A stretch of 64,000 nucleotides of DNA from Anniella stebbinsi (taxonomy: Eukaryota; Chordata; Lepidosauria; Squamata; Anniellidae): the NCBI GenBank assembly GCA_029215795.1, contig JARDYH010000003.1, positions 169,954,382 to 170,018,381 on the forward strand, in the 5' to 3' direction. Below, piece by piece: positions 46,323 through 58,423 of the stretch. Numbering within the stretch: the stretch's first letter is position 1; every line of letters begins with the position of its first letter. The position numbers were made by a program, and so were the translations under genes. The notes under the pieces were generated by a model that was not told where the DNA came from, made no database searches, and was given only the letters and a program-made list of their open reading frames with translations.

Positions 46323-47359
46323 TATGTCATGGTTGCTCATAAACCAAATTGTGAGGGTCACCACAGTATTTGGATTTAACAGCAGTGTACGCAAAAGAAG
46401 TCAAGGACCAACAAGAGAAAGAAGGAATGCAGCACTAGTCATGTGGCAGAAAGGACACCAAACAACGCCAGAACGAAACAATACAAATATTTGATATGGG
46501 GAGTATTTCCCAGTAATGTTTTGGGGATAAATATGAAAATGAGAAAATATTCATCACAGAGATGAACTCTCCCAAATACTGTAAAAATATTTCCCTACAC
46601 TGATTCTCTCATTTTCTCCAAAGGGATCCATCAAAGGGCTTGTGTATGCTTAACTCTTCCTTTGGATTATGAAAGCTTCTGTAGAACTTTCCCTGAAGAT
46701 TCAAAGTCTGATGCTGGGAATTGTTCAGAATTGTCTAGTTTTTGGCTGGCCTTCAATGAGTAGGACTAAGCAGGGATAGTATTTTATGTCAGCATTGGCA
46801 TTTTATTTATTTTGTTAGCTAGACATCTTGGTGCTGTTACTTAACAACAGCCCTCCAGATGAGACAGGTTACATACCATGTTAAAAATTGTCCACAACTA
46901 GATCTCATTTAAATTCAAGTCAACCAATTATGGTATTCTTTGCTTTTGTTGAAGAAACTTGCCTGATGCCAAGTGCTTAGAAAGAAAGTGAGCAAAGAAA
47001 GGGTACCAATTAAATGGAAAATCTGGAACATACATGCTATCAGGGATGAGGTTCCAAGGCAATTAAACTTGATTTTATCAATTAGAACTCATGTGACAGT
47101 CACTGTTTTGGAATATATAGCTTTGCCCAAGTTCAGAAAACCAAGAGTACAGCAAAAGACTGTGTTAATACTTTGGAGCTTGCAGAGAGGGCAGGCCTGC
47201 ATCTTGAAAGCATGTGTACTGTACAATCTTCTGAATGAAGATGAGTATACTGTTCTGCATGCAGTACCTAGTTGCCAACTCCTGGTTGTGTACAAGCAGT
47301 AGTGGAAATTTGTGCACTTGATGTATCAGGTATTAGAGACACTATTTGAAAGTGTTGCT
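46323..47359. other. No recognised feature
   Basis: The 109-codon frame at 46973-47302 has no motif or composition that argues for a real exon. Confidence 0.4.
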
Positions 47360-47440
47360 GAGTGATTCAGGCCTGCTTACTTCTGAGTAGACATGCAGAC
47401 TCTTGTCCTCCTTACTTCTGAGTAGGCTTAAAATCAGCAA
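47360..47440. repeat. Palindromic TTACTTCTGAGTAG repeat
   Basis: TTACTTCTGAGTAGACATGC and CTTACTTCTGAGTAGGCTTA occur in tandem; the motif is shared with 56565-56650. Confidence 0.5.
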
Positions 47441-47506
47441 CAATTGCATTTTGATCCTGCCCATTCTGCCTTTGACCACACCCACTTTGCCTTTGGTGCT
47501 GCCTAC

Positions 47507-48200
47507 TGTTGTGAACTTGCCCAACCCCCAGGCTTCTGCTCACGAACTTAGGCAAACTGACAAGACGTTTATTGTGAAATCACATGGAATTCAAGCATGA
47601 CGGTTACATTTTTGCATACACCCATGTAAAGCTGATGACGGCCAGACAGCTTTAGACTCCAAAGGCTTGACACGATCCAGAACAGCAATCTCTCGGGGGA
47701 AGAAATCTTGGGATAGACAAAGTCCTATCTGAGCAATTAGCAGACGTGAAACACACTGACCCATCAGGAACAGGCCCACAGCCCCAGGAAAAACTCCAGC
47801 ACAGGGGTGCATGAAGACCGGCAGAGACAGAATACGTCTTGCACTAACCAGACCCAATCTACCGGTAAGCACTGGGTTGATCAAAGTAAGCAAGATGCCA
47901 GGGAACAAACTTCGACCCAGGAAATCCCCTTGCCTGTAGCTAAGGCTCTGAGGGAGGCTGTCTCGCAGGTCACACACAACACACGATCCAGAACACCAAC
48001 GGTCGACCTAGGAAACTCCCTTTTGCCCGTAACTTTTGATCTATGAAGGGAAGCTCTCTCACAGGCCATAGAACACATGAGTCAGAGCAGCACAAGTCCA
48101 AGTCTATGAAAAGCCTCAGAGCACTTTCCATGGCACAATCCTTAGAAATTCCAAGTCCAAATAGCAACTGAGCATGTACAGAGTGCATCCAACATCTCCA
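47507..48200 (-). mobile_element. Candidate LTR, minus strand
   Basis: The plus-strand start TGTTGTGAACTTGCC would be the 3' end of a minus-oriented LTR, and AATAAA is at about 47567-47572 on the minus strand, about 60 bp inside that end. Two diverged units of about 85-90 bp (from about 47910 and about 47998) share GACC(C/T)AGGAAA and a CTCTCACAGGCC-like end, as LTR enhancer repeats do. I found no target-site duplication or opposite terminus, so this is tentative. Confidence 0.4.
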
Positions 48201-48362
48201 ATCGTCAGTTGTGTTGCTTATTGTGTCGTCTAGAGGGCAGCACACAACGCACACACAACTGACAGTACATTAATCAGGCACTTTAAACAATGGAGTGAAA
48301 CAACGGGCTTGCACGTTGTTTAGCCCGAAGCCCAGTTGTTTAAAATGTCGTCCGAATTCAGC
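48201..48362. mobile_element. Diverged MITE family C relative
   Basis: CGTCAGTTGTGTTGCTTATTG at the left and AATGTCGTCCGAATTCAGCC at the right share the family C terminal sequence. The interior (CCCGTTGTTT/AACAACG-type blocks) is different. Confidence 0.55.
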
Positions 48363-48661
48363 CCCCCCCCTCTCCATGGACTATTCCGTTTCGGAATAGA
48401 GTTCTGCTGCCTAGAGCAGCCAAAAAAACCCAGCCGTTCTATGGAGCCGGCAGAACTCACGGTGCATGCTGGGATACAGTTGGGGAACACATGGAGGAGA
48501 GGCTTCAACCAAAATGGCCGCCGCAAGTTCCTTGCAGCCGGGGCGTTTGCTGGTTCTGAGCAGCGCCGGCTGCAGTGTGTCGTCTGTGGAGTTTCTCCTG
48601 CCTAACGCACGGTCAGTACGTCATTTACCCCTCCGTTGCTTAATATGTCGTACAAACTGAG

Positions 48662-48864
48662 CCTTTGAAAACGTTTTGAAAACTGTATATAGAGTGTGTC
48701 CTGGGCCCCAACAGTTCTCAAAACTGTTATAAACCATTTTAAACCATTTTAAAGCAGCAGTGTAGATAGGCTGACAGTTTTGAAAACTGTTGGGGCCCAG
48801 GACACACTCCATATACAGTTTTCAAAACGTTTTCAAAGTGTTTTATCCTGCGTGTGTAGACTTT
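48662..48864. mobile_element. MITE family A, copy 7: inverted dimer
   Basis: The left half has TTTTGAAAACTGTATATAG and GTGTGTCCTGGGCCCCAACAG. The right half repeats them inverted: CTGTTGGGGCCCAGGACACAC and TATACAGTTTTCAAAACG. The two cores face each other about 70 bp apart, so the unit can form a long hairpin. Confidence 0.85.
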
Positions 48865-49089
48865 CTCACAACAATTCCCAATCTTTCAATTTACAATCCA
48901 CAAGGCTTCCCGGCCTTGAGAATTGTCTATGATACACTTGACATCCGGCCCTTGGAACGTAAAGAGTATTAAACCATGTAGGTGGGATTTTGGAAAAGGT
49001 GGCCAGATCCAATTGAAACCTGCAAGTTTAATTCCCAAAGATTTCTATGGGACTTCAGCGCACCTAATGTTCTCTGCATTACTTCCAGT

Positions 49090-49690
49090 GACATAAATTC
49101 ACTTTGGATTATATTGCCACCAGACCATGGCCATATCCAGCCATTTATCCTGGGGTCAGCTCAAGGTCATCCCTGTGCGTCCCGGGATCAACCAGGGATG
49201 ACCACTCACTTTCCCTAGGATAAAATGGGCTGGATATTTCCCATTTTTTCACACGTTCCTGAGATACCCCTGAGGACCACGGGTGGTTTGGCACAGGCTC
49301 CTGGGTCCTCCCTCCTCCCTGTGAGTAGGGCCTCAGCAAATGGGCATGGAGCTGTGGGGGGGAGGCTCCATGCCCATCGGGGATGAGGGGGCAGCAGTTT
49401 CGCCATCCCCGAGATGGCTGCCGGCACTTTTCGGCACCGAATTTTTCTTTTTCTTTTTTCTTTTTTACTTACATTTTCTGCAGGATCAGGGCCATGCAAT
49501 TGTGCGACTGGCTCCTGCTAAAAACAAACAAACAAAGAACAAAAAAAAAACCCACGCTTTACCAAAACATCCCTCCTCACTTCTGGGATGACGTGAAGGT
49601 GTATGCATGCTGGGGGCAAGCCCTGGAAAGTCCAGGATCCTCCCCCCTCCCTTCCAGAAGGCTCATAGGTGTAGATGAGCCCCATGTCAA
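49090..49690. mobile_element. Possible GC-richer DNA element
   Basis: A hairpin lies at 49133-49237: ATATCCAGCCATTTATCC pairs with GGATAAAATGGGCTGGATAT. The sequence then runs through ATGGGCATGGAGC/GCTCCATGCCCAT (another hairpin) to CTCATAGGTGTAGATGAGCCCC. The composition differs from both flanks. No terminal repeat or duplication was established. Confidence 0.4.
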
Positions 49691-50830
49691 CTGTGGCCAA
49701 TAGACCATGTCAAATGGAGGAGGAAGACCCCTGAGGACAGCTGAGCCACAAAAGGCTCTGATGGTGTAAAACACTCACACAATGACCTTGATTTCAACAG
49801 TGACATATTAGATGGTGGGTGATTGCTATTCTTGTGTGTTCCATGACATTATTCAGAACAAGTGCTTTCAAAGGAGAAGATGAAATGTCATTCTTTAGAA
49901 TCAAAGTTTTCAGTTGGAAAAGTTATGATACTTCAACAAAAGATGACAATGTGCCACTATTGAATAATTTGCGCATGCAAATGCTGTGGCCCTCATTGTT
50001 CACGGGATCCTCAGAAGTTGCACATCTTACTTTCTAAAAATGTAGGCTGGAAAACTAATAGAATTTAAAAGAACTTTTGTTCAATGTGAGAAGCAGTAAA
50101 GGTGTTAGTTTTCCAAGTCTTTATGGAATCCAATTATAAGTCTCTTTATATTCATGCACCTTTACCTAAAGAGGAGCTTTATTCTCCTTTGGTGTCATTT
50201 TCTCAGCAGGGGCTTCACCTTAACATTGGTGCTAAGTTTCACTGCCTTTTTCATTAGTAGACAACTGCCATCAATTCCCAAGATCTTGAGGTGGAGTCTA
50301 CCCATGAGAAAATGTTTTAAAACTTTCCACTGGTATCACAATGGGTTTCCAAGGTTCATTATTCTGAAGCTTATTGCTGACAAATACAAAACTACTGGAA
50401 ATATACTATGAAATAAGCTATTTTACTTAATATTTTAAATTGGCAATGTTTCTAAATGGATAGTTTTAGACTTGAGCAGTCATGTTTGTTCCAGTGCTTT
50501 TTTTAAAGAAAAGAAATGTAATATATAATGGATGCTGTTCACTAATATACCTTCCTTTTTGATGGGGCAGGAAGCAAAATAGAGACTTTCCAAAGTCCCA
50601 TATATAGTCAGCTACTTATTTCCTCTGAATCTTTAAGGCGAACATGAATTTTTCAAACCCATGTTTGCATTATTCCAGCCTTTTTTTTCTTTTTTTCTTT
50701 TTTTTTTTTACAAAATAAACTATTTTGCTTTTTATTAATACAAATATAAATTGCTAAGGTTAATTAACAGAATACATATAGCTTAGATAGATGATAGACA
50801 GATCAATATACACACACACACATACACACA
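49691..50830. other. No recognised feature
   Basis: AT-rich with poly-T/A tracts near 50682-50712. No exon supported. Confidence 0.45.
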
Positions 50831-50947
50831 CATTATGCTTTTGAAATGTTCTAAATGAACACATATTTATAAATGTGTCCCTAGACCAATTAGATACATG
50901 CATGTGCACACACATGTGTAGATTTATAACATTTCAAAAGCATAATG
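50831..50947. repeat. Inverted repeat with perfect 20 bp arms
   Basis: CATTATGCTTTTGAAATGTT (50831-50850) and its exact complement (50928-50947) flank an AT- and CA-rich spacer that holds its own smaller palindrome ACACATATTTATAAATGTGT. Confidence 0.9.
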
Positions 50948-51730
50948 TTCATTATTGACATTGTTTGTATTGTTTGTTTTTCCAATATTCAGTCTGTTTT
51001 TCATTTTTAACCAGCCAGGCTCAGAGACCAGAAATAAGCCCCACTGGAAGAAAACAACTTGGAAGGAATTTTCAATGCAGAACTAGTAGACACATGAAGG
51101 GTTAAATTGTGAACACCAACACCACCTGCCGACCCTTCCCTACAACTACCTTTTCACTACCACAGTTGCATTACCTCAGCAAACATGTGAGGTGATGTGC
51201 AGTTCCACCCTCACGGGGTGAGTAATGTTTCTTTTTGTTTAATGGTGACACATGACAGGCGATACGCCAGAAATCTTCCGGAATCAGCCACAGTCATCTT
51301 GTTCAGCTGTTAGATCCACACCTGAAGATCCCAGAAGCCAAGTCTGCAGCAGCATACTTCAGTTAATTGATATGAAGTGAAAAGTCATTGTATGTACTTT
51401 ATAGATACCAAATTACAGCTTTTATGTATGTTAGATTTATTCTGCCAGTTCATTTTATTGATGAGTGACAATGGGCTATCTTCTTCACAGAATGACTTTT
51501 TACCGTACTTTTACTTTAAGCTCCTGGATGCATTGCATTGGTTTAAAACACTTTGGGCTTCTCTACATTAAAGCACAAATCCCTCACCTTTAATGGGCTT
51601 ACTTCTTCCAGAGTCTTTGTGGAATAATGATGGGCACAATACACTTGCGTCCCCCTTTCCTTCACCCCCCCCCTTTTTGGCCATTTCCTTTGTGGGGAAG
51701 TTCCATATGTTCCATTTATACAGCCAGTAG
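50948..51730. other. No recognised feature
   Basis: Unassigned AT-rich sequence. Confidence 0.4.
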
Positions 51731-51985
51731 ATTATTATTATGATTATTATTATTATTTTATTTATTTATTTTATTTCTAACCAGTCTCTCCATCCAGATC
51801 AAGGGGGAGAACAACAATAAATATAAATATAAAAATCATAAAATAGATAAACCATTAAAACAAATAAAAGCAAATACATTATTAAAAACACCAAGCAATT
51901 GAGATAGACTCTTTAACACAAAAAATAGATTCAAAATCAATACCCTTAGACAGAATCTTTATGGAAAACAAAAGTGGTTTATTAT
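51731..51985 (-). mobile_element. L2-type LINE 3' end, minus strand
   Basis: (ATT)n and (TTTA)n followed by TTTCTAACCAGTCTCTCCATCC, the reverse complement of an L2 lineage 1-like terminus. A-rich UTR-like sequence follows to about 51960. It lies head to head with the plus-strand L2 beginning about 51990. Confidence 0.6.
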
Positions 51986-53191
51986 ATTACACATCATACA
52001 GCCTTGGTCGCCCTGTATGATGACCTATGTCGGGAGAAAGACAGGGGGAGTGTGACTCTGTTGATTCTCCTTGATCTCTCAGCGGCTTTCGATACCATCG
52101 ACCATGGTATCCTTCTGGCACGACTGGCTGAGTTGGGAGTGGGAGGCACTGCATTGCAGTGGTTCCGCTCCTACTTGGTGGGTCGGCTCCAGAAGGTGGT
52201 GCTTGGGGAACATTGCTCGGCCCCGTGGATTCTCCAGTATGGGGTTCCGCAGGGGTCAGTTTTGTCCCCCATGCTGTTCAATATCTACATGAAACCGTTG
52301 AGTGCAGTCATCCGGAGTTTTGGAGTGCGTTGTCATCAGTATGCTGATGACACGCAGCTCTATTTCTCCTTTTCATCTTCATCAGGCGAGGCTGTGGATG
52401 TGCTGAACCAGTGCCTGGCTGCGACAATGGACTGGATGAGGGCTAATAAACTGAAACTCAATCCAGACAAGACTGAGACGCTGTTGGTGGGTGGTTCCGC
52501 TGACCGGATGGAGGGTGTTCAACCTGTTCTGGATGGGGTTGCACTCCCCTTGAAGGAGCGGGTTCGTAGCTTGGGGGTTCTCCTAGAACCATCTCTGTCA
52601 CTTGAGGCGCAGGTGGCCTCAGTGGCACGGAGTGCCTTCTACCAACTTCGGTTGGTGGCCCAGCTACGTCCCTATCTGGACAGGGATAACCTGGCTTCAG
52701 TTGTCCATGCTCTGGTAACCTCCAAGTTAGATTACTGCAATGCACTCTACGTGGGGCTGCCTTTGAAGGTGGTTCGGAAGCTGCAGCTTGTGCAAAATGC
52801 AGCGGCCAGATTGATAACTGGAACCAGTAGGTTCGAACATATAAGACCTACTCTGGCCCGCTTGCATTGGCTGCCTGTATGTTTCCGAGCCCGGTTCAAG
52901 GTGCTGGTTTTAACCTATAAAGCCTTACACGGCTTGGGACCACAATACCTGATGGAACGCCTTTCCCGACATGAACCTACCCGAACACTACGTTCAACAT
53001 CTAAGGCCCTCCTCCGAGTGCCTCCTCCGAGGGAAGCTCGGAGGTCGGCAACAAGAGAGAGGGCCTTCTCTGTGGTGGCTCCCCAATTGTGGAACGATCT
53101 CCCTGTCGAGGCCCGCCTGGCGCCAACATTGTTATCTTTTCGGCGCCAGGTCAAGACTTTCCTCTTCTCTCAGGCATTTGGCAATATCTGA
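51974..53191 (+). pseudogene. L2-type reverse transcriptase, open C-terminal part
   Basis: 405 codons open from an ATG at 51974 to TGA at 53189-53191. The first 7 or so residues come from flanking DNA; LINE sequence starts at the TALVALYDDL block. LDLSAAFD is at 33-40 with the first catalytic Asp, GVPQG at 90-94 and YADD at 123-126. The thumb block MDWMRANKLKLNP follows, and the C-terminus has WNDLPVEARLAP and KTFLFSQAFGNI. All visible RT catalytic residues are intact, but fingers and endonuclease are missing, so no functional retrotransposition protein can be made. Differs from the 7749 copy throughout (for example DTIDHGILLARL against DTINHGILLERL), so it is a separate lineage. Confidence 0.9.
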
Positions 53192-53438
53192 GGAGCCTGG
53201 GTCTGTTTTGTTTTGTTTTTGTAGGTTTTTTTTTTTTTTTTTTTTTTTTTGTTGTTTTTTTTTGTTTTTGTTTTTTGAAGTGTTGAAGTGGTTTTTAAAT
53301 GTACAGATTGTGTGTATGTTGTATGTTTTTGCTGTTTTAATTTTTGTATATTGTTTTTAATTGTTTTTAATCCTATGTAAACCGCCCAGAGAGCTTCGGC
53401 TATGGGGCGGTATACAAATGTAATAAATAAATAAATAA
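51990..53438 (+). mobile_element. 5'-truncated L2-type LINE (lineage 2), relatively young
   Basis: Contains the C-terminal 400 or so codons of the RT ORF without interruption, then a 3' UTR with a T-rich run (53227-53270). The conserved 3' block is AACCGCCCAGAGAGCTTCGG with GGGGCGGTATACAAATG, and it ends in (TAAA)n to about 53438. Lack of stops in the ORF and a long uneroded T-run suggest recent insertion. Older relatives: 3250-3662 and 33345-33950. The endonuclease and N-terminal RT are absent because of 5' truncation. Confidence 0.92.
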
Positions 53439-53877
53439 ATAAATAAAAAAAAGCAGACAAAATTGCAATAAGGGTTTCTTTGAAGATCCCTACTCCCACC
53501 CCCAGTTTGGCTAAAAATGGGATTACCAGTCAAATTTACACACTCTGAAAGTAGTTTGTTTTAAGCCATTTTACAAAGTCCAAGATGGTGTTCAGCACCT
53601 AGCATCTAGACCACTCCCAACCTACAGCATCTTCAGCCAAACTAAGTGAGCCTCACTCTGGCACCAGGATAGAAAGATAGGAAGAGTAAAAGGGGTACTA
53701 CTAGCCACACCAACCTTTAAAGTTTAAATTCATCCATACCTTAGTAAGAAGATCATAGCTCCATGCCTTTATGTCCCAAGACCAATTACAACCATGCAAA
53801 TCATAAATAACAAGATGTATCAGCATTCAAATTTAAGATTCCAGGAGGAATCCTAACTTTAAGTAAGCTATTATGGA

Positions 53878-54081
53878 TAGGGAATTTCAGCAGGTGTCAT
53901 CTGTATGTATGCAGCACCTGGTGAAATTCCCTCTTCATCACAACAGTTAAAGCTGGAGGAGCCCCACCCTCTTTTCTATCTGGCCACTAGAGCAATACAA
54001 ATGACACCTGCTGAAATTCCCTTTTCTATAAAACTGTTAAAGATCCAGGAGCCCTGTCCTCTTTTCCATAGGGTCACCCTA
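53878..54081. mobile_element. Foldback hAT-like MITE, family B copy 3 (truncated)
   Basis: Shares GGGAATTTCAGCAGGTGTCA, GGTGAAATTCCCTCTTCATC, CCTGCTGAAATTCCC and AGGAGCCCTGTCCTC with the family. The right terminus GGTCACCCTA is present; the left terminus is missing. Confidence 0.75.
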
Positions 54082-54329
54082 TGACACCATGTTTTCCATT
54101 TATTTCCTGTGTTGAAACCCTTCAAACTTTTGATCAAATTCCAACCAAGTACACTTGCCTTTATTTATTAGACTTCTGACTGATACACACATACACACAA
54201 AATAGCATACATTCGCACACCCTCCTATCATATACTGTATAAATTGTATTTTTATTCTTTCAATAGAAATTGGGCTTCTATAGGCTGTTTTACTGTAGAT
54301 GTTCCATAAGGATATCGGTTGTAGACTAA

Positions 54330-55445
54330 GAACTATAATTAAGAATATAAGAAGCAGGACAACAGTGCAACAGCACTCTCCCACCCATGTTCCCCAGCAA
54401 CTGGTGTACATAGGGTTACTGCCTCGGATACTGGAGGTAGCACCTAGCCATCAGGACTAGCAGCCATCAATAGCTTTCTCCCCATTGTAAACCCATCCAG
54501 ATTGGTGGCCATCACTACAACTTGTGGTAATGAATTCCATAGTTTAACAATGTGATATGAGAAGAAGTACTTCCTTTTATCTGTTCTGAATCTCCCACCA
54601 ATCAGCTTCATGGTATGACCCTGGGTCCTAGTATTATGAGAGGGGGAGAAAAATGTCTCCCTATCCACATTTTCCACACCATACATAATTTTGTATTGCT
54701 CTATCTTATCTTCCCTTGCCTTCCTTTTTTCCAAGCTAAACAATTCCAGCTTTTGTAACCTTCCCTAATAAAGGAGATGCTCCATCCTCTTGATCGTTTT
54801 AGTTTCATTTACATGCTCTTCTCTGCACTTCTTCCAGCTTTACAATATATTTCTTAGGTATGGTGACCAGAACTGTACACAGTATTCTCAGTGTGGTCGC
54901 ACCATAGATTTGTATAAAGGCAGTATGATATTGGCAGTTTTCTTCTCAATTCCTTTTCTAATTATGCCTAACATGGAGTTTGCCTTTTTTTTTTACAGCA
55001 GTCACACACTGGGTCGACATTTTCATCAAGCTGTCCATCACAACCACAAGATCTCTTTCTTGGTCAGTCACTACTAGCCATATCCCATCAGTTTATACTT
55101 GAAGTTGGGAATTGCTTACACTTGCTTACATTGAACCACATTTGCCATTTGGATGCCCATTCTCCCAATTTGAAGAGATCCTTTTAGAGCTCCTCACAAT
55201 CCCTTTTTGTTTTAACCACCCTACATAGGTTGGTATCATCTGCAAACATGACCACTTCACTGCTCACTCTTAATTCCAGAACATTTATGAACAAGTTGAA
55301 AATTGGTACTCCCAATATAGAGATCCCTGTGACTCTCCACTATTGGGAGAATTTAATATTTACCATTTACCATTTACTCCTACTCTCTGCTTTGTGTTCT
55401 TTAACCAGCTTCTGATCCATAAAAGGACCTCTCCTTTGTTTCTTG
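54330..55445 (-). pseudogene. Old CR1 LINE 3' half
   Basis: The readable C-terminal frame at 54444-54743 has MFSLEKRKAREDKIEQYKIM, then a VDRETFFSPSHNTRTQGH block and KLWNSLPQVVVMATNLDGF, a CR1 ORF2 C-terminus. Farther 5' (higher coordinates) short CR1-like DNA blocks continue to about 55445, including the region encoding the residue block around the ADD motif, now full of stops. The 3' UTR passes CAGTTGCTGGGGAACATGGG on the minus strand. The 5' end is missing. Confidence 0.8.
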
Positions 55446-58150
55446 GTGATCTTGATTTATTATTATGTACGTTTTTCTTGTTGGTTTTGTCTTTATTTTG
55501 AACTAAAATTAAATTTCATGATAAAAGGCTTTATTGAGAGCTGGGATCACTGTAAAATAGGTTTCTGTTGATGCGGAAAACTGTGGGTTCAAAGGAGTTG
55601 TTTAGTTAATGGAGTTCCTCCTTGTAGTCAGCCTTTTGGGCAGGTTACATGTCCTTTGCTATGCCTCCCATGGCACCATTTTGTGGTGGTGTCCATGACA
55701 GTTCCTCAATTGCAAAATGTGCCCACAGTCCAAAAAGGTTGTTTACCTCTGCTATCGGCAGATTGACACAGTAGCCTTGACTATGCCTTTCATGACAATC
55801 TCTGATCATGACTTAGACCAGTTAGCAAATAAGGTGGGGAGAGAAAAGTCATTTGTACAAGATAGGATGAGACACATAAGTGGCTTGGACAGAAAAATAC
55901 TGTCCTCATATCTCATACTTTGGTTTTAGCACACTTGGTGTACAGACTTCTACCTTAATCCACTTTATAAAGGTTAAGTGTTCTTTATGCATGCAAGGGG
56001 AGCACATTACACTAAAAGAATGGATGGCAGAAGAGAAATGGATGTGATGGTGGAGCCCATTACTTTTCTGCTCTGTTATCCACGAGTGCTTTGAAGCAGC
56101 CAGCAGGAGATGTGCTAGCCATAACAAGAAGCAAATTATATATTAAAGACTCCACTGCCCCAGAGTGGAAGTCCCATGATCCAGCTAGAATTGGAATACA
56201 TTCTACTGATATTTAACCCGTCTATATTACCAGTGTACTGTGCAAATAATAACTACTTATAATCTATATGAAAGGATTATGTGCATTGCCAGCTTGTGGC
56301 AGAGTCTTTTAATGTGAGGTGGTCATTGTTTAGGGCTTCAAAACTTAATGCAGTGAACTAAACTGCCTTGCAAAAAAAGAAGAAAAGAAACTGCTATTTA
56401 GAACAATACTGGTTTTTAAAGTACATAATTGCTTGGCAAATGCTGTGAAATGGATTTGATATTAATAAAGTGAAGTAGTTGATAGTTGGCAATATTGTAG
56501 CACTCTCTATTCTGAGAGCTCATCATAGTGAGGAATATATTTTTAGACTATCTTAAAAGTTCCAAGGCGCAGTTTACACTTACTAGAGAGTAAGCCTCAC
56601 TAAACTCAATGGAACTTACTTTTGAATTAACATGCTTAGGATTGCATATAAATCATTAAGAGTGCTACCTCTAATAGCAAGCTCCATTGGTAAGTGCTGA
56701 AAACTTTGTTGCCAAAATGTCCCCCTCCACAAACAAAAGGAAAGCATCCACATATGAGGGAGAAGCCCAATTTGAGGGGAGGGGGGAATCCTTCAAAGGG
56801 AGGAACTGGAAGAGTTCTGAGTATGCATTGGAGCCTGCATTATCCCCCAAAAAAGTTACTGGATTGATTGAACAGCATCTTAATTCCAGGATCATTACTT
56901 CAGTTCAGCCATTAACTTTAGAATGCTTCCCTTTAGTATTAAAGAGAATCCAGTAATAAAGGGGGAAGGAAACAAGAATAAGCATTCAGTCTCTCTAAGC
57001 ACCTGAGTGTCGCAAGTGCCATCTTTCACTCCCAAACGCAATGTAACCTCATTCTCATAAACTAAAGTTTTCATTCATCTTTGACACTTAAATAAATATA
57101 TTTGTGGATAAGAACTTAAAACTAGTGTCTGGCTGTCCAGTAACTTAGCAATAATTCACATCCCTGTTCGATGAGGCATCTTCTACCCTATGAGGAAGGG
57201 GCATTAGAAAATATATGAGATGCTCACACATCCAGGTATCACAAGAAGAGGAAATTCATGGATCTCTCTTCTGAGAGTTGCTGTTGTTGGGTCTCCTTAG
57301 GCAAGGCATTAGAGAAGCACAACAGAGACTGTGTACATAAATTACAAAATCAGAAATTTGGGGAATCATTGGGTGTTTCCTCACAGAGACATAATCAGAA
57401 AACAATAATATATAAGCAAGCATTAAAATATTTCTATGCAATACAGGGATACTAATGGCACAGAACCATGGCATTAAACATCCAGTAGTATCCCTCATAT
57501 TCTTTATTTTGTAGCATTGGCAAAGTGACATGAAAACTGGGCTTTCTGGGTGAAATATTGCAGTACATGGTGATATGTACCTGAATATCAATAAGGAGGG
57601 TACATAAAGAGAAGCCATCTTTTAAGCTAAGGGTATGAGTTATTGAGACAAGATATCCAGAGAGATAGAAAAAAGAATAGTTTGTACTTTTTTCTCTGTT
57701 TTACTAATAAAAGATAAAGCACGCCCAGGAATTAAGAAAACATTTCTGTCTGACACTACAGCTATCAAACCACTTATTTCAGAGTATACACAAAGTCTGT
57801 CAGACTTCTTCAGACCATAGTAGCTTAAGGACTGCAAAAGAAGGAGCATATTCTGTCTCCTGTCTTCTATTGACACTACCACACTACACTGCCTCTTTAT
57901 GTTCTTCCTGGCCATTTGGAAGAAAAGGAGGGGGAGCGGCATGGTGCCAGTCTAGGAAAAGGGAAGAGGAAAAGGTGAAGAAATGTAGTGCCATTTCCCT
58001 TCTCTTCCCAGCACCACAAGTAGATCATAGATTGGGTAGCTGGGCTGGAGGCCTGTAGATGGGAAACAAAACCAGATAGTTCATGCAGCACCTAGATATC
58101 TAGCAACCCTAAGCGTAAAGGCCTGTATCCCTCTCTGTCTATCAGAGTGC
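55446..58150. other. No recognised gene
   Basis: AT-rich, with one palindromic repeat fragment listed separately. The 100- and 120-codon minus frames at 57256-57942 show no motif. Confidence 0.4.
56565..56650. repeat. Palindromic repeat (AGTAAGCC/GGAACTTACTT)
   Basis: TAGAGAGTAAGCCTCACTAAA and CTCAATGGAACTTACTTTTG form inverted halves, followed by ACATGCTTAGGATTGCAT. I know this as a very common reptilian repeat. Confidence 0.65.
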
Positions 58151-58159
58151 AGGCACTAC

Positions 58160-58400
58160 ACTGTCATGATCCAAGAGTCCAGCAGTGACATGGACTTGGA
58201 GGCTAAAGAGCCAGTGATGCCATCAGAGGAAACTCCAGACCCAAGTCCCACTGCAGAACCTGACCCTGAACTCCCAGAAACCGCTAAGCCAAGCAATCAG
58301 ATACCCCCATGCCTGAGACCCATGAATTTAGCTCCAGCACTGAACCAGAACCACCTTCTACAAGAGTCCCACATTCCATGGAACTGATGCTGGCAGCACA
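58160..58400 (+). other. Acidic, proline-rich ORF fragment of possible retroelement origin
   Basis: Open for 73 codons from 58166. The product is rich in Glu, Asp, Pro and Ser, with repeated EPDP-type text. It begins just after TGTCATGATCC, which resembles LTR termini. No gag, protease or RT motif follows, so the retroelement link is only a suspicion. MITE A copy 8 begins 24 bp downstream. Confidence 0.3.
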
Positions 58401-58423
58401 CCAGGCATGAGCTCTTGGAGGGA

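Noticed and set aside
46973..47302. 109-codon plus frame as a host exon
   Set aside because: No splice context, motif or composition supports it, and an overlapping minus frame is equally long.
47591..48078. Overlapping 128- and 79-codon frames
   Set aside because: They lie on opposite strands over the same repeated units and look like chance frames in a candidate LTR.
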